From assembly GCA_002412545.1 (NCBI GenBank), contig DHVG01000006.1:25915-53911 (forward strand): a DNA stretch of 27,997 bases. Direction: 5' to 3'. Below, piece by piece: positions 20,422 through 27,997 of the stretch; the first letter of the stretch is position 1, and each line of letters opens with the position of its first letter. This stretch comes from Elusimicrobia bacterium UBA5214 (GTDB lineage: Bacteria > Elusimicrobiota > UBA5214). The notes beneath the pieces were generated by a model. The model was not told where the DNA came from. It saw nothing but the letters and a program-made list of their open reading frames with translations, and searched no databases. Position numbers and translations under genes: made by a program.

Positions 20422-21762
20422 TTATTTTCCTGTCAATCTCTGATTAAGTTTTCTTACATAATCTTTCAGTTTTTGAAACTCTTGCCAATATTCTAAAGGA
20501 TATAAAGGAAAAATAGAATTATTCTGGAGTAGTGGGTCAGGAAAATTAAAATTGTAGGTTACCCAATCTTTTGTCCCGGGAATTGGTGAATATTCTACAA
20601 GGAGAACTTTTGCACCCAGTTGATGAACAAAATTTACTGATTCATATACTTCATTAAGATTTTCTTCCGGACAAGCGTACATAAGATAGACACCAATATT
20701 TTTGGTTTGGTAACCTACTCGATTAAGATTTTTTATTGCTTGAATAAATTCTTCATTGGTAATTTTATTACCAGTTTTTTTCTGTCTTTCCGGATTAGTT
20801 GTTTCCAGACTTAAACGTGGCTGGACAAAATTTGTCTGATAAAGAAGTTGGGCAGTTTCTTCGCTAATGAACCTTGGATGAAGACCATTGGGGGTATGAA
20901 AGAAGAGTTTAAGTTTCGTTTCTTTTATTTCTTTGAGGATTTTAGGAATATGTTCTTGGCTATTAACTAGTAAAGCGTCATCGTAGAAGACAAAATTTTT
21001 GACCTGATATTTTTCGTGAAGAAAAATTATTTCTTGCACAACATTTTCTGCTTTCTTTTGTAAAAAAGGTGAGAACTGACTCACCGCACAATAACTGCAT
21101 TGGAATGGACAACCGACCGATGTACGTAAAACAATGTATTCAAGATGTTGGTAAAAATTATAATCGGGGGGAGGAAATTCAAGAAAACTATCTGGTATTT
21201 TTTCCGAGGCAAATTTTTTACCGGTAAGTTTTTCAATAAGAAAAAAAAGAGGTTTAATTTCTCCAGCGGAACCGGAAAAGATGAAATCTGCCTTGGTATA
21301 TTTCTTTGCGTGTTCGGTGCAGAGGGTTGCGTAAGTACCACCGAGAATAATTGGAATTTTTGGGATTTTTTGTTTTATGATGTTTACTGTCTCAATTACT
21401 CCCGGATACCAGTAGGTCATCCCGGAAGTGACTAAAATTATGTCTGGAGGGGGTATTTTTTCTATTTCTTGGCAGAAAATTTGCCCCGGTAATCCAAACC
21501 GTTTATATCGTCGGGGATAAGGGGCTAAAATCACTGGTTTATCCACAACCTGTGGATAATATTTACCGCAACCCCATAAATTGGACTTTGGAGAATAGAA
21601 ATTAGCAAGCGTGGGATGGAAACGGTCAAGGCAGTCAATTAGGGATATTTCACAATCAAGATTGCGAAAGATGCTGGCTAAATAGAGTAAACCTAACGGT
21701 TTTGACCAGAGGTCATAGGCAGAAAAGTCGTATATCCAAGGATTAACTAAAAGAATACGCAT
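20422..21762 (-). CDS. B12-binding-like radical SAM protein
   Basis: A 446-residue protein with an N-terminal domain like cobalamin-binding radical SAM enzymes (MRILLVNPW ... LGLLYLASIF ... ILGGTYATLC) and a radical SAM core with GCPFQCSYC (CxxxCxxC) near 223, then YDDALLVN and RLSLETTNPERQKKTGNK. The usual DxHxxG cobalamin ligand motif is not seen in the first domain; SGMTYWYPGV stands in the equivalent region. B12 may therefore be bound base-on or not at all. The substrate is unknown. The gene diverges from birA across 51 bp. A pair of perfect DnaA boxes lies within its coding sequence. Confidence 0.85.
   Translation of the reverse strand: MRILLVNPWIYDFSAYDLWSKPLGLLYLASIFRNLDCEISLIDCLDRFHPTLANFYSPKSNLWGCGKYYPQVVDKPVILAPYPRRYKRFGLPGQIFCQEIEKIPPPDIILVTSGMTYWYPGVIETVNIIKQKIPKIPIILGGTYATLCTEHAKKYTKADFIFSGSAGEIKPLFFLIEKLTGKKFASEKIPDSFLEFPPPDYNFYQHLEYIVLRTSVGCPFQCSYCAVSQFSPFLQKKAENVVQEIIFLHEKYQVKNFVFYDDALLVNSQEHIPKILKEIKETKLKLFFHTPNGLHPRFISEETAQLLYQTNFVQPRLSLETTNPERQKKTGNKITNEEFIQAIKNLNRVGYQTKNIGVYLMYACPEENLNEVYESVNFVHQLGAKVLLVEYSPIPGTKDWVTYNFNFPDPLLQNNSIFPLYPLEYWQEFQKLKDYVRKLNQRLTGK
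21539..21559. promoter_or_regulatory. Inverted pair of perfect DnaA boxes
   Basis: TTATCCACA (21539-21547) and TGTGGATAA (21551-21559) face each other across 3 bp, inside the radical SAM coding sequence (encoding YPQVVDK). Both match the bacterial DnaA box consensus exactly. Whether DnaA binds here is unknown; the replication genes in the window are elsewhere. Confidence 0.5.
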
Positions 21763-21791
21763 TTGATTATCTCTTGAGTTTTTGCTATTAT
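21763..21791 (+). promoter_or_regulatory. Possible birA promoter
   Basis: TTGATT (21763-21768), a 17-nt spacer and TATTAT (21786-21791) in the 51-bp divergent gap, with transcription expected near 21798 and the ribosome site AGGTGG just before ATG 21814. Confidence 0.45.
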
Positions 21792-21813
21792 TCTATAAAA
21801 TTTAGGTGGAAAA

Positions 21814-22560
21814 ATGAAATTTGGAAGAAAAGTTTATTCCTTTAAAAAGGTAACCTCAACGATGGATATTGCGAAAAAACTTGCCGGAAAAGGCGAACCC
21901 GAAGGGAGTGTAGTCATTGCCGAGAGGCAAGTTTCTGGTCGGGGGAGATTCCAGCGAAAATGGTCTTCACCTACGGGAGGAATATATTTTTCTCTCATCT
22001 TGAGGCCAACAATTCCTCCTTTGGAAATGGGGAAAATAAACCTTTTGGCTGCAGTTTCTCTTGCCGAAACAATGAGGGAACTTTACGCTTTACCGACAAA
22101 GATAAAATGGCCTAATGATGTTTTAGTCCGAGGAAAGAAAATTAGTGGTATTTTAACTGAGATGAATACGAAAGTAGATAAAGTAAACTGGGTAATCCTA
22201 GGTATCGGGATAAATGCGAATTTTGAAGTAAAAAAGTTAGGGAAAACGATGATTCCATCAACCTCACTTAAAGAGGAACTGAAAAGGAGAATTTTCTTGA
22301 AAGAATTGCTCCAAAGGTTATTAGGGCGACTGGAAAGAAATTATCTTAAGCTAAAAAAAGAAGGGTTCGGTTGGCTTTTAGAAAGATGGAGAACATTTTC
22401 GGATACCTTAGGACGGAAAGTAAAAGTTCAGACATCAGAAGGAATATTTTGGGGAGAGGCACTAGATATTGATTCAAATGGTGCATTGGTCCTAAGATTA
22501 GCTAACGGAAAAAAGAAGAAAATTTTTGCTGGTGATTGTTATCATCTCAGAAGAAAATGA
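21814..22560 (+). CDS. birA: Biotin-protein ligase
   Basis: A 248-residue class I BirA without the N-terminal DNA-binding domain, so it should attach biotin to acetyl-CoA carboxylase carrier protein but not regulate biotin genes. The biotinyl-AMP loop GRGRFQRKWSSPTGG and the active-site blocks KWPNDVL, KKISGILTEM and GIGINANFE are intact. A C-terminal SH3-like domain follows (TLGRKVKVQTSEGIFWGEALDIDSNGAL). Start ATG 21814 has AGGTGG 4 nt ahead. Its stop overlaps the start of the receptor gene (ATGA), indicating coupling, although the two functions have no obvious link. Confidence 0.94.
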   Translation: MKFGRKVYSFKKVTSTMDIAKKLAGKGEPEGSVVIAERQVSGRGRFQRKWSSPTGGIYFSLILRPTIPPLEMGKINLLAAVSLAETMRELYALPTKIKWPNDVLVRGKKISGILTEMNTKVDKVNWVILGIGINANFEVKKLGKTMIPSTSLKEELKRRIFLKELLQRLLGRLERNYLKLKKEGFGWLLERWRTFSDTLGRKVKVQTSEGIFWGEALDIDSNGALVLRLANGKKKKIFAGDCYHLRRK

Positions 22561-24362
22561 AAAAATTATTTGTCTGGTTATTGGCTATTTGTCATTTGTT
22601 ATTAGTTAACTCCCTTTTTGCCGGCACAGAAGCATACTTAATTCTTACTGCTTCCCGTCTGCCTTCAAAATTTTCCGATTTAACTCGTCAGGTTACGGTA
22701 ATTACTGCTGAAGAAATAAGTAAAATGCCAATAAATTCAGTCCAGGAAGTTCTCAATTATGTTTCCGGTGCCGACCTACAGACACGCAGTCCTTTCGGTC
22801 TCCAATCAGAACTTTCTTTACGGGGAGCAAATTTTGAACAGGCACTCATTCTCATTAATGGAGTAAGGGTTGATGACCCTCAGACCGGGCATCATGACTT
22901 AACTCTTCCTTTAACTCTGAAAGACATTGAACGGATAGAAATTCTTCATGGTGGAGGTTCTTCAGTTTACGGTGCGGATGCTTTTGGCGGAGTAGTAAAT
23001 TTCATTATAAAAAAACCGAAAGAAAAAAATCTTAATTTTGATTTCGCTTATCGTGATTACCAGACAAAAGAGGGACTCTTCAGTGGTACTTTCGGAAGAG
23101 AGAATTTTTCTCAGCGGATAAGTGTAGAAAAAAAAGTTTCTTCTGGCTGGTTCAAAAAGGAAGGGAAGAAAGTTACTGATTTTGACTTTCTCATTTTTTC
23201 TGGTCTGAGCCAATATGATTTGCGGAAGAATTTTTCTTCTCCACGATTTTCTCTTGTTTACGGCTATACGGATAAAGTTTTTGGTGCTTACGATTTTTAT
23301 AGTCCAGGAAAAGATGCTGATTCGCGGGAATGGATGAAGACAAAATTTGTTAGTTTAACTGTAGAAAGTAAACAACAATTTTTTCCGCAAACAAAGATTT
23401 ATTTCCGAGAGAATGATGACCGTTTCATTTACAAATACAGTATCAATTATGGGATTAACGAACATACTAGTCAAATTTTAGGTATTGACTCTTTTTTACG
23501 GGTAAATAGTAATTTCCTTTTCGGAAGCGAAATTTTAGCAGAGAGTATTGTAAGCACAAAACTGGGCAAGCAGCGGGATAGTCGCTGGTCTCTTTATGCT
23601 GAGTACCGTGATAACTATACTGAGAAGTTAAATTTGAGTGCTGGTCTACGGATGGATACTTATTCCCGTTATGACCAAGTTCTTTCACCTTCATTTGCTC
23701 TTGGCTATTCTTTAAGGCCGGAGATGAAATTACTTTTATCTTTCGGGAAATCATATCGTGTTCCTTCCTATACTGAACTTTATTATGAAGACCCGGCAAA
23801 TAAAGGGAATGCAGAGTTAAAGCCCGAAGAGGCGTTTACTTGGGAAGGAGGATTAAATTACCAGAGAAGAAATTATCAATCTAAGTTGACCTTATTTCAG
23901 CGTGAGCATAAAGAGGCAATTGATTGGGGAAGATATTCTTCGTCAGAAAAATGGCAGGTGCGCAATATCGGCAGATTGAAATTTACCGGTTTGGAAAGCG
24001 AATCAGAAATTTACCTTTTTTCTCTTAGAGGGAAATTTAAATATTCTTACTTAAAAGCTACTTCGGAAATGCCTTCCGGTTATCAGTCAAAATACACTCT
24101 TCGTTATCCAGAACATCTTTTTTCTTTAGAAACTACTTTTTTAACAATTTTTGGTCTCCAGGCAAATTTAAACGGAATTTATAAAAAAAGGTATCAGGAA
24201 GATGGCTATTTTCTTCTCAACAGTCGGGTAAGTAAGAAATTTGGTTTCACTACGATTTATTTAGATGGTTTAAATCTTCTCAATATCAAATATGAAGAAA
24301 TTCTTGGAGTGCCCCAACCCGGTCGCTGGCTTGGGATAGGAATAAACTGGAGTTACAATTAA
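22557..24362 (+). CDS. TonB-dependent outer-membrane receptor, BtuB-like
   Basis: A 601-residue outer-membrane receptor. A signal peptide (MKKLFVWLLAICHLLLVNSL, cut near FAG) is followed by a TonB-box-like stretch and the plug domain (VTVITAEEISKMP, LSLRGANFEQALILINGVRV, ERIEILHGGGSSVYGADAFGGVVNF). A 22-stranded-type barrel ends in an aromatic-rich strand (RWLGIGINWSYN). It is most like the small BtuB/vitamin-B12 class; substrate is not proven. ATG 22557 was chosen because it gives the signal peptide and overlaps the birA stop. Part of the signal peptide is encoded by heptamer repeats. Its 3' end overlaps the opposing membrane-protein gene by 4 nt. Confidence 0.9.
   Translation: MKKLFVWLLAICHLLLVNSLFAGTEAYLILTASRLPSKFSDLTRQVTVITAEEISKMPINSVQEVLNYVSGADLQTRSPFGLQSELSLRGANFEQALILINGVRVDDPQTGHHDLTLPLTLKDIERIEILHGGGSSVYGADAFGGVVNFIIKKPKEKNLNFDFAYRDYQTKEGLFSGTFGRENFSQRISVEKKVSSGWFKKEGKKVTDFDFLIFSGLSQYDLRKNFSSPRFSLVYGYTDKVFGAYDFYSPGKDADSREWMKTKFVSLTVESKQQFFPQTKIYFRENDDRFIYKYSINYGINEHTSQILGIDSFLRVNSNFLFGSEILAESIVSTKLGKQRDSRWSLYAEYRDNYTEKLNLSAGLRMDTYSRYDQVLSPSFALGYSLRPEMKLLLSFGKSYRVPSYTELYYEDPANKGNAELKPEEAFTWEGGLNYQRRNYQSKLTLFQREHKEAIDWGRYSSSEKWQVRNIGRLKFTGLESESEIYLFSLRGKFKYSYLKATSEMPSGYQSKYTLRYPEHLFSLETTFLTIFGLQANLNGIYKKRYQEDGYFLLNSRVSKKFGFTTIYLDGLNLLNIKYEEILGVPQPGRWLGIGINWSYN
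22578..22612 (+). repeat. Heptamer repeat encoding signal-peptide core
   Basis: TTATTGG, CTATTTG, TCATTTG, TTATTAG, TTAACTC in tandem. Translated, they give LLAICHLLLVNS, the hydrophobic core of the receptor's signal peptide. Confidence 0.75.
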
Positions 24363-25006
24363 TGGTGATGAGAGGGAGATTCTTCGGTTTGGACAAAAAG
24401 AAGGGGGAAAATAATATCGCTGGTGCAACAGGGGATGATTACGGCAATTACCGTGTAGATGAAGACCATCCCGATGAAATTTATCCAGTTAGTTAACCCA
24501 AAAGAAACTAAATAAAGAATTGATGCCATACTGCTTAAAAGCACATGGGCAGTATGGGAAAAAATTGTGCTTTCTATTGTCTTGGGTACAATTAAACCGG
24601 TAAAAATACCAAAGATAACAAAAGGTAAAATTAACAACGGATGTCGGATTAGGCAAATATGTAATTCCATCCTTGTCCCTAAAAGAAAACCAGAAATATA
24701 GGGAATAATTATATCACTCATTCCACAGATACCTACCGCACCGATAAAACCAATAATTACTGCTTTCGCAAAATTTTTTTCGTGCCGCCAGAACATTGCC
24801 GTAGTGGCGGTAGCACTGAAAAGTAGATGTAAGGGATGAAAGATATGGAACAAACTGGCGGAAAGAACAGTTGGGTTTGCACTTGCCGAAAGAGAAGTTA
24901 AATAAGTAAGAATACCGACAATAATTATCCCTACCGAAACACTGTAAATCGTATAGGGGAGATGTTTTTCTAATTCTACTCCCAAATGACGCAAGGTCTT
25001 ATTCAT
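24359..25006 (-). CDS. His-rich six-helix membrane protein
   Basis: A 215-residue inner-membrane protein with about six hydrophobic segments (near 20-38, 50-70, 80-105, 120-140, 145-168, 172-203). Conserved-looking polar residues lie inside or beside helices: FHIFHPLHLLFSATATTAMFW, GICGMSDIIIPY, RMELHICLIRHP, FSHTAHVLLSS, IPCCTSD. The C-terminus ends SPSHHH. Repeated His, Cys and Asp in membrane segments suggest transport or binding of a metal ion, but I do not recognise the family. It is tail-to-tail with the BtuB-like receptor, so a shared role in cobalt or cobalamin uptake is only a hypothesis. No clear ribosome site precedes ATG 25006. Confidence 0.7.
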   Translation of the reverse strand: MNKTLRHLGVELEKHLPYTIYSVSVGIIIVGILTYLTSLSASANPTVLSASLFHIFHPLHLLFSATATTAMFWRHEKNFAKAVIIGFIGAVGICGMSDIIIPYISGFLLGTRMELHICLIRHPLLILPFVIFGIFTGLIVPKTIESTIFSHTAHVLLSSMASILYLVSFGLTNWINFIGMVFIYTVIAVIIPCCTSDIIFPLLFVQTEESPSHHH

Positions 25007-25039
25007 CTATTTTACAAGATTTCACAAATTCTGCCCTAT

Positions 25040-25104
25040 AATCTGCGTAATCTTTTCAAAATCTGCGTAATCATCAGCCTGGAGTGATTTTAGCGACAGG
25101 CTGA
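25040..25104. repeat. Direct repeat and hairpin between DJ-1 and membrane genes
   Basis: AATCTGCGTAATC occurs twice with a 20-bp spacing (25040-25052, 25060-25072), a wording common in intergenic repeats of many bacteria. Next to it TCAGCCTG (25074-25081) pairs perfectly with CAGGCTGA (25097-25104), followed on the plus strand by five T. For minus-strand transcripts the hairpin lies just after the DJ-1 gene, but without a T run, so it is not a standard terminator for that gene. Confidence 0.6.
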
Positions 25105-25108
25105 ATTT

Positions 25109-25738
25109 TTATTTTTCAAGGAGTGTTTTTTTGATTTCTTCGGCGAAAAGTTTTGCTTCTTTAGGACTCTGGGCAGTAATTATTTTAGATTTAGTATTGA
25201 GGTCTAAATCTTTTTCTACTGGTTTAGCCGTATATTTTGCTCCTTTGGTAACTAATCTATTTCCTTCACTTGGGAAAACCGTCGCTTTTTTGTCCTTCAG
25301 GACACCGGCATTGGCTAAAGTTACCGGGGCGATACAGATTGCGGCTAAGAGTTTACCTTCTTTAACTGTTTCCTGAGCAATTTTATGAGCTACCGAATTA
25401 TTCCAATATTCCGAAGCACCTACTCCGCCGACAAAAATCACTGCATCATAATCTTTGACTTTTATCTCTGAGAAAAGAATGTCCGGTTTAACCTTTGCAC
25501 CAAGCATCCCGGTCGCTGTCTCCGTACTTGAAGAAACAGTGGTAATTTTTGCTCCTGCCTGGGAAAGAATCTCTTTGGGGGTGAGATATTCTTCATCACG
25601 AAAATCTTCATTAGCAATAACCATTACTACTTTTTTTCCTTCCAAAGGTAAAGTATCCATTTTTTTCTTCTCCTTACCGGAACTTGAAGCACAAAATAAA
25701 AATATAAATATACAAACTAAACTCAATCTTTTTTTCAT
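25109..25738 (-). CDS. Exported DJ-1/PfpI-family protein
   Basis: A 209-residue protein with an N-terminal signal sequence (MKKRLSLVCIFIFLFCASSS; the Cys at 16 is not in a standard lipobox), then a DJ-1/PfpI domain. The nucleophile elbow is AAICIAPVTLANAG with the reactive Cys. The supporting acidic residue is in ANEDFRDEEYLTP, and VIFVGGVGASEYW is typical. Members act as glyoxalase-, deglycase- or peptidase-like enzymes; the activity cannot be assigned here. Export to the envelope is unusual for the family but fits the signal sequence. It is followed after 102 bp by the His-rich membrane protein on the same strand. Confidence 0.88.
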   Translation of the reverse strand: MKKRLSLVCIFIFLFCASSSGKEKKKMDTLPLEGKKVVMVIANEDFRDEEYLTPKEILSQAGAKITTVSSSTETATGMLGAKVKPDILFSEIKVKDYDAVIFVGGVGASEYWNNSVAHKIAQETVKEGKLLAAICIAPVTLANAGVLKDKKATVFPSEGNRLVTKGAKYTAKPVEKDLDLNTKSKIITAQSPKEAKLFAEEIKKTLLEK

Positions 25739-25763
25739 TTTCGCTTTGACTTAATTTTTGAAT

Positions 25764-25831
25764 CACCTACTTACCCAATCACCTAACCACCCATTTACCT
25801 ACCTACCCACTCACCCGCTCACCGGTCTCAC
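25764..25831. repeat. Octamer repeat at coiled-coil gene end
   Basis: Eight octamers such as CACCTACT, TACCCAAT, CACCTAAC, CACCCATT run from the intergenic gap into the coiled-coil gene. They supply its stop codon (25803-25805) and its last residues ETGERVSG. Confidence 0.85.
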
Positions 25832-27997
25832 TCTTCGGTGGTTTAGATGGTTTTCTTTCACCACGCAGTCCGCGGATAAGTTTGTTGAAGAAACGAGAAC
25901 GTTCGCTTTCTAAGTCGCCCAAAAGATTACGAATTTCTTGTTCCCGGATTTGCATCTGCATTTTCCACTGGATTTCTTTCTGGGCAAGGACGGCTTTAAG
26001 TTCACTGGTTTCGTCCTCTTTTTTACGCAATTTTTCACCAGTTCCTTCAAGTTCTATCCGTAAATGATGTAATTCTTTTTCCTTTTCCCGGAGTTCGGTC
26101 TGTAAACTTGCTTCTTTTTCGGTTTTTTCTAAATAGAGGGCACGGATTTCTTCTTCTTTACCTTTCAGTCGTTCTTCCCATTCTTTTCGTTTCTGTTCAA
26201 TGTCGTTTCTTAATGAATTTATCTGCTCGTTTAATTCTACTTGGAGAGTCTGCCATTCTTTTTCTTCTTTTTCTCGGGTAGTCCGTTCTTCGTTTGATTT
26301 TCTTTCCCAAAAATCTTTTTCCATCAGGTATCTTTCTTCTTTTGCCTGTAAGAGTGATTTCCATTCACTCTGATGGGTAAGATATTCATTTTTCAGGGTT
26401 TCTAATTCTTTTTCTTTAGAAGTAAGTTCCTGCTGGGTTTTATTTTGCAGTTGGGCATATTGTAATTCTAAATCTTTTAGTTCTTGTTTACGAGTAGTGA
26501 GTTCCTGATTGATTTTTTCTTCCTTCTCAAGTAAAGAAACTTTTTCTTTTCCCCAGAATTCTTTCTCTTCAAGAAAACTGAGGTTCGCTTCTTTTAACGA
26601 CTTTTCTTGAGCAACCAAAACTTTTTCTTTCTCTTCCAAACGTCGGTTCCGTTCCTGATATTCTTTTTCCCTTTCTTCAAGTTTCGTTTGTAATTCAAGA
26701 ATTCTTGCACTTAATTCGTTTTCCCGGCTATCTTTCTCACGAATAAGGACACGAAATTCTTCTTCCTGTTTAAGTAATGCTTTGCGTGAATTTACTTCTT
26801 CAGATTCTAAACGGCGGTTCAATTCTTTAAGTTGTTCATCCCACCAGAGACGCATATCATTAAGTTCCTTTTGTCGTCGTTGATAGTCGGATTCCAGTTC
26901 TCTTATCCTTTCTTCATGTTTATCTTGTAAAGCGCGAATTTCTTCCTCTTTGGCAATTAGTTTTTCGGAGTTAGTTTTTTTCTCTTCTTCCAGTTCTCTT
27001 TGTAGTCGTTGCACATTTTCTTCTAAGCGGATACGGGTAATTTCATATTCTTGTTCTTTACGCTGGTATTCAGCACGAAGTTCAGTTTCCCATTTGGACA
27101 TCTCTACCCGCAGACGATTATTTTCATCAGTTTTTTCTTGTAACTGTTTTGCCCAGGAACTTTTTTCTTCTTCAATTTTTTTTGCTAATTCTTCCAACTC
27201 AAAACGCAAACGTTCTTCAAGATGTTTATTCTCTTCCAGTTTAGTTCGGTATTCACTCTCCAACTCTGCTTCACGGGTAATCTTTTCGGTACGGAGACGG
27301 GCTAATTCTTCTTCCTTCATTTTCAATTTTTCTTCCGCACCAATCCGCATCTGTTCAAGAGTTCTTTTTGTATCGCGTAGTTCATTTTCTAAAGATGTTC
27401 GTAATGAAATATATTCCTGTTCCCTTTTTGTTAATTCTTCTTTCAGTTCACGTTCCCGTTCAACAAATTCTTTTTCTAAGTGTGTATATTCTTCTTCTTT
27501 TATTCGCAATCTCTCATTCCAATTGATTGTTTCCAATTCAAGACGTGTTTTCATTCCACTTAGTTCTTGTTCCAGACGGAGTTTTACTAATTCCAGGTCG
27601 CGTCTTTTTTCGTTGTATTCTGATTGTGATTCCAATATTTGCCGTGTAGATTCTCTTTGGACAGTAGCAATTTCGTCTGCCTTTTCGCGTATTTTTTTCT
27701 GCCATTCGCTTCTTTCTTCATCCCATTTTAGGCGCAATTCGCTAAGTTTATTTTCTAAATTAGAATTTAAGGTACGTAGTTCATTTTCTTTACTTTTAGA
27801 GAAATTATCCAGTTCATTAAGTTTTGCGGTTAATTCCAGTTTAATTTTGTTTTTTTCTTCTTCAGCAATACGCAGTTTTTCTTCCCAGATAAGTTTTTCC
27901 TGTTCATTTTGTTGTTTAAGGAGAGCAAATTCATTTTCTTTTTGTGTATATTCCAGTTGTAATTGTTGTCGGTCAGTTTTTGCGGTTTCAATTTGAG
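25803..27997 (-). CDS. Long coiled-coil protein with 61-residue repeats (5' end outside window)
   Basis: The frame is open to the right edge, so the N-terminus is missing; at least 730 residues are present. Nearly all is charged coiled coil. A recurring unit W-x-x-x-L-x-x-K-E-E-E-[IYL]-x-x-L returns every 61 residues. It appears as LIWEEKLRIAEEE, SEWQKKIREKADE, NWNERLRIKEEEY, GAEEKLKMKEEEL, SWAKQLQEKTDEN, NSEKLIAKEEEI and EWEERLKGKEEEI, with one irregular stretch of about 130 residues. The C-terminus is short and basic (FFNKLIRGLRGERKPSKPP). No membrane segment or enzyme motif is seen. A scaffold or filament role is plausible. The last residues come from octamer-repeat DNA. A TTG at 27737 is in frame but internal, since the repeat pattern continues upstream of it. 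Confidence 0.85.
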   Translation of the reverse strand, partial: QIETAKTDRQQLQLEYTQKENEFALLKQQNEQEKLIWEEKLRIAEEEKNKIKLELTAKLNELDNFSKSKENELRTLNSNLENKLSELRLKWDEERSEWQKKIREKADEIATVQRESTRQILESQSEYNEKRRDLELVKLRLEQELSGMKTRLELETINWNERLRIKEEEYTHLEKEFVERERELKEELTKREQEYISLRTSLENELRDTKRTLEQMRIGAEEKLKMKEEELARLRTEKITREAELESEYRTKLEENKHLEERLRFELEELAKKIEEEKSSWAKQLQEKTDENNRLRVEMSKWETELRAEYQRKEQEYEITRIRLEENVQRLQRELEEEKKTNSEKLIAKEEEIRALQDKHEERIRELESDYQRRQKELNDMRLWWDEQLKELNRRLESEEVNSRKALLKQEEEFRVLIREKDSRENELSARILELQTKLEEREKEYQERNRRLEEKEKVLVAQEKSLKEANLSFLEEKEFWGKEKVSLLEKEEKINQELTTRKQELKDLELQYAQLQNKTQQELTSKEKELETLKNEYLTHQSEWKSLLQAKEERYLMEKDFWERKSNEERTTREKEEKEWQTLQVELNEQINSLRNDIEQKRKEWEERLKGKEEEIRALYLEKTEKEASLQTELREKEKELHHLRIELEGTGEKLRKKEDETSELKAVLAQKEIQWKMQMQIREQEIRNLLGDLESERSRFFNKLIRGLRGERKPSKPPKSETGERVSG

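Noticed and set aside
26950..27996. 348-residue Ser/Arg-rich plus-strand frame
   Set aside because: It is the mirror of the coiled-coil gene; the minus-strand frame has clear 61-residue coiled-coil repeats, while this one is low-complexity Ser/Arg/Phe.

Overview
The window (about 28 kb, clearly AT-rich) looks like a chromosome segment from an uncultured, probably anaerobic, diderm bacterium. Evidence for an outer membrane is a YidC with the large periplasmic domain and a TonB-dependent receptor. Evidence for anaerobic life is indirect: radical SAM and HdrD/DsrK-like Fe-S proteins. I cannot fix the phylum; a candidate phylum such as WOR-3 or Omnitrophota is a guess. Six complete tRNA genes are present, and only one is followed by an encoded CCA, which may be chance.

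Layout. 1-3100 (minus): tRNA-Gln(CUG) with an odd hairpin array, a DUF1844 protein, gltX and hisG. 3139-3223: divergent consensus promoters. 3234-8019 (plus): the rpmH-rnpA-yidD-yidC-mnmE cluster, an EF-Tu-domain-2-like protein, tRNA-Arg(ACG) and tadA. 8006-8877: tRNA-Ser(CGA), a broken GIY-YIG gene and tRNA-Ser(GGA) within dense hairpins. 8877-9026: a tiny basic protein. 9034-12153 (minus): an ArsR-led sulfur-trafficking operon (DsrE2-, TusA-, DsrM- and DsrK-like). 12336-12566: tRNA-Ala(CGC) nested inside a tRNA-like shell. Then dnaX, a RecB/Cas4-family nuclease, tRNA-Asn with a hairpin-rich trailer, and a type II restriction-modification pair. 18008-21762 (minus): truD, a GAF/HD-GYP phosphodiesterase and a radical SAM protein. 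Then birA, a BtuB-like receptor, a His-rich membrane protein, a DJ-1/PfpI protein and a long coiled-coil protein built on a 61-residue repeat that runs off the right edge.

How the genes relate. Much of the left and middle concerns translation: tRNA charging (GltX beside tRNA-Gln), tRNA modification (MnmE; TadA directly behind its expected substrate tRNA-Arg(ACG); TruD), RNase P protein, L34 and membrane insertion of proteins (YidD, YidC). The ArsR operon looks like a regulated sulfur-transfer and membrane electron-transfer unit.

The most unusual material is non-coding. (1) tRNA genes are surrounded by palindromic hairpins and partial tRNA copies. At tRNA-Gln there are four 20-21 bp units, each made of a hairpin with its own stem sequence plus a copy of the tRNA 3' end. 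tRNA-Ala and tRNA-Ser(CGA) lie in leader-trailer helices sharing a 12-mer, inside apparent remnants of an outer tRNA. (2) A family of tandem repeats with period 7 or 8 occupies many intergenic gaps and has entered coding sequences (gltX 3' end, mnmE G domain, tadA 5' end, receptor signal peptide, coiled-coil 3' end). These two patterns are the best candidates for something undescribed.
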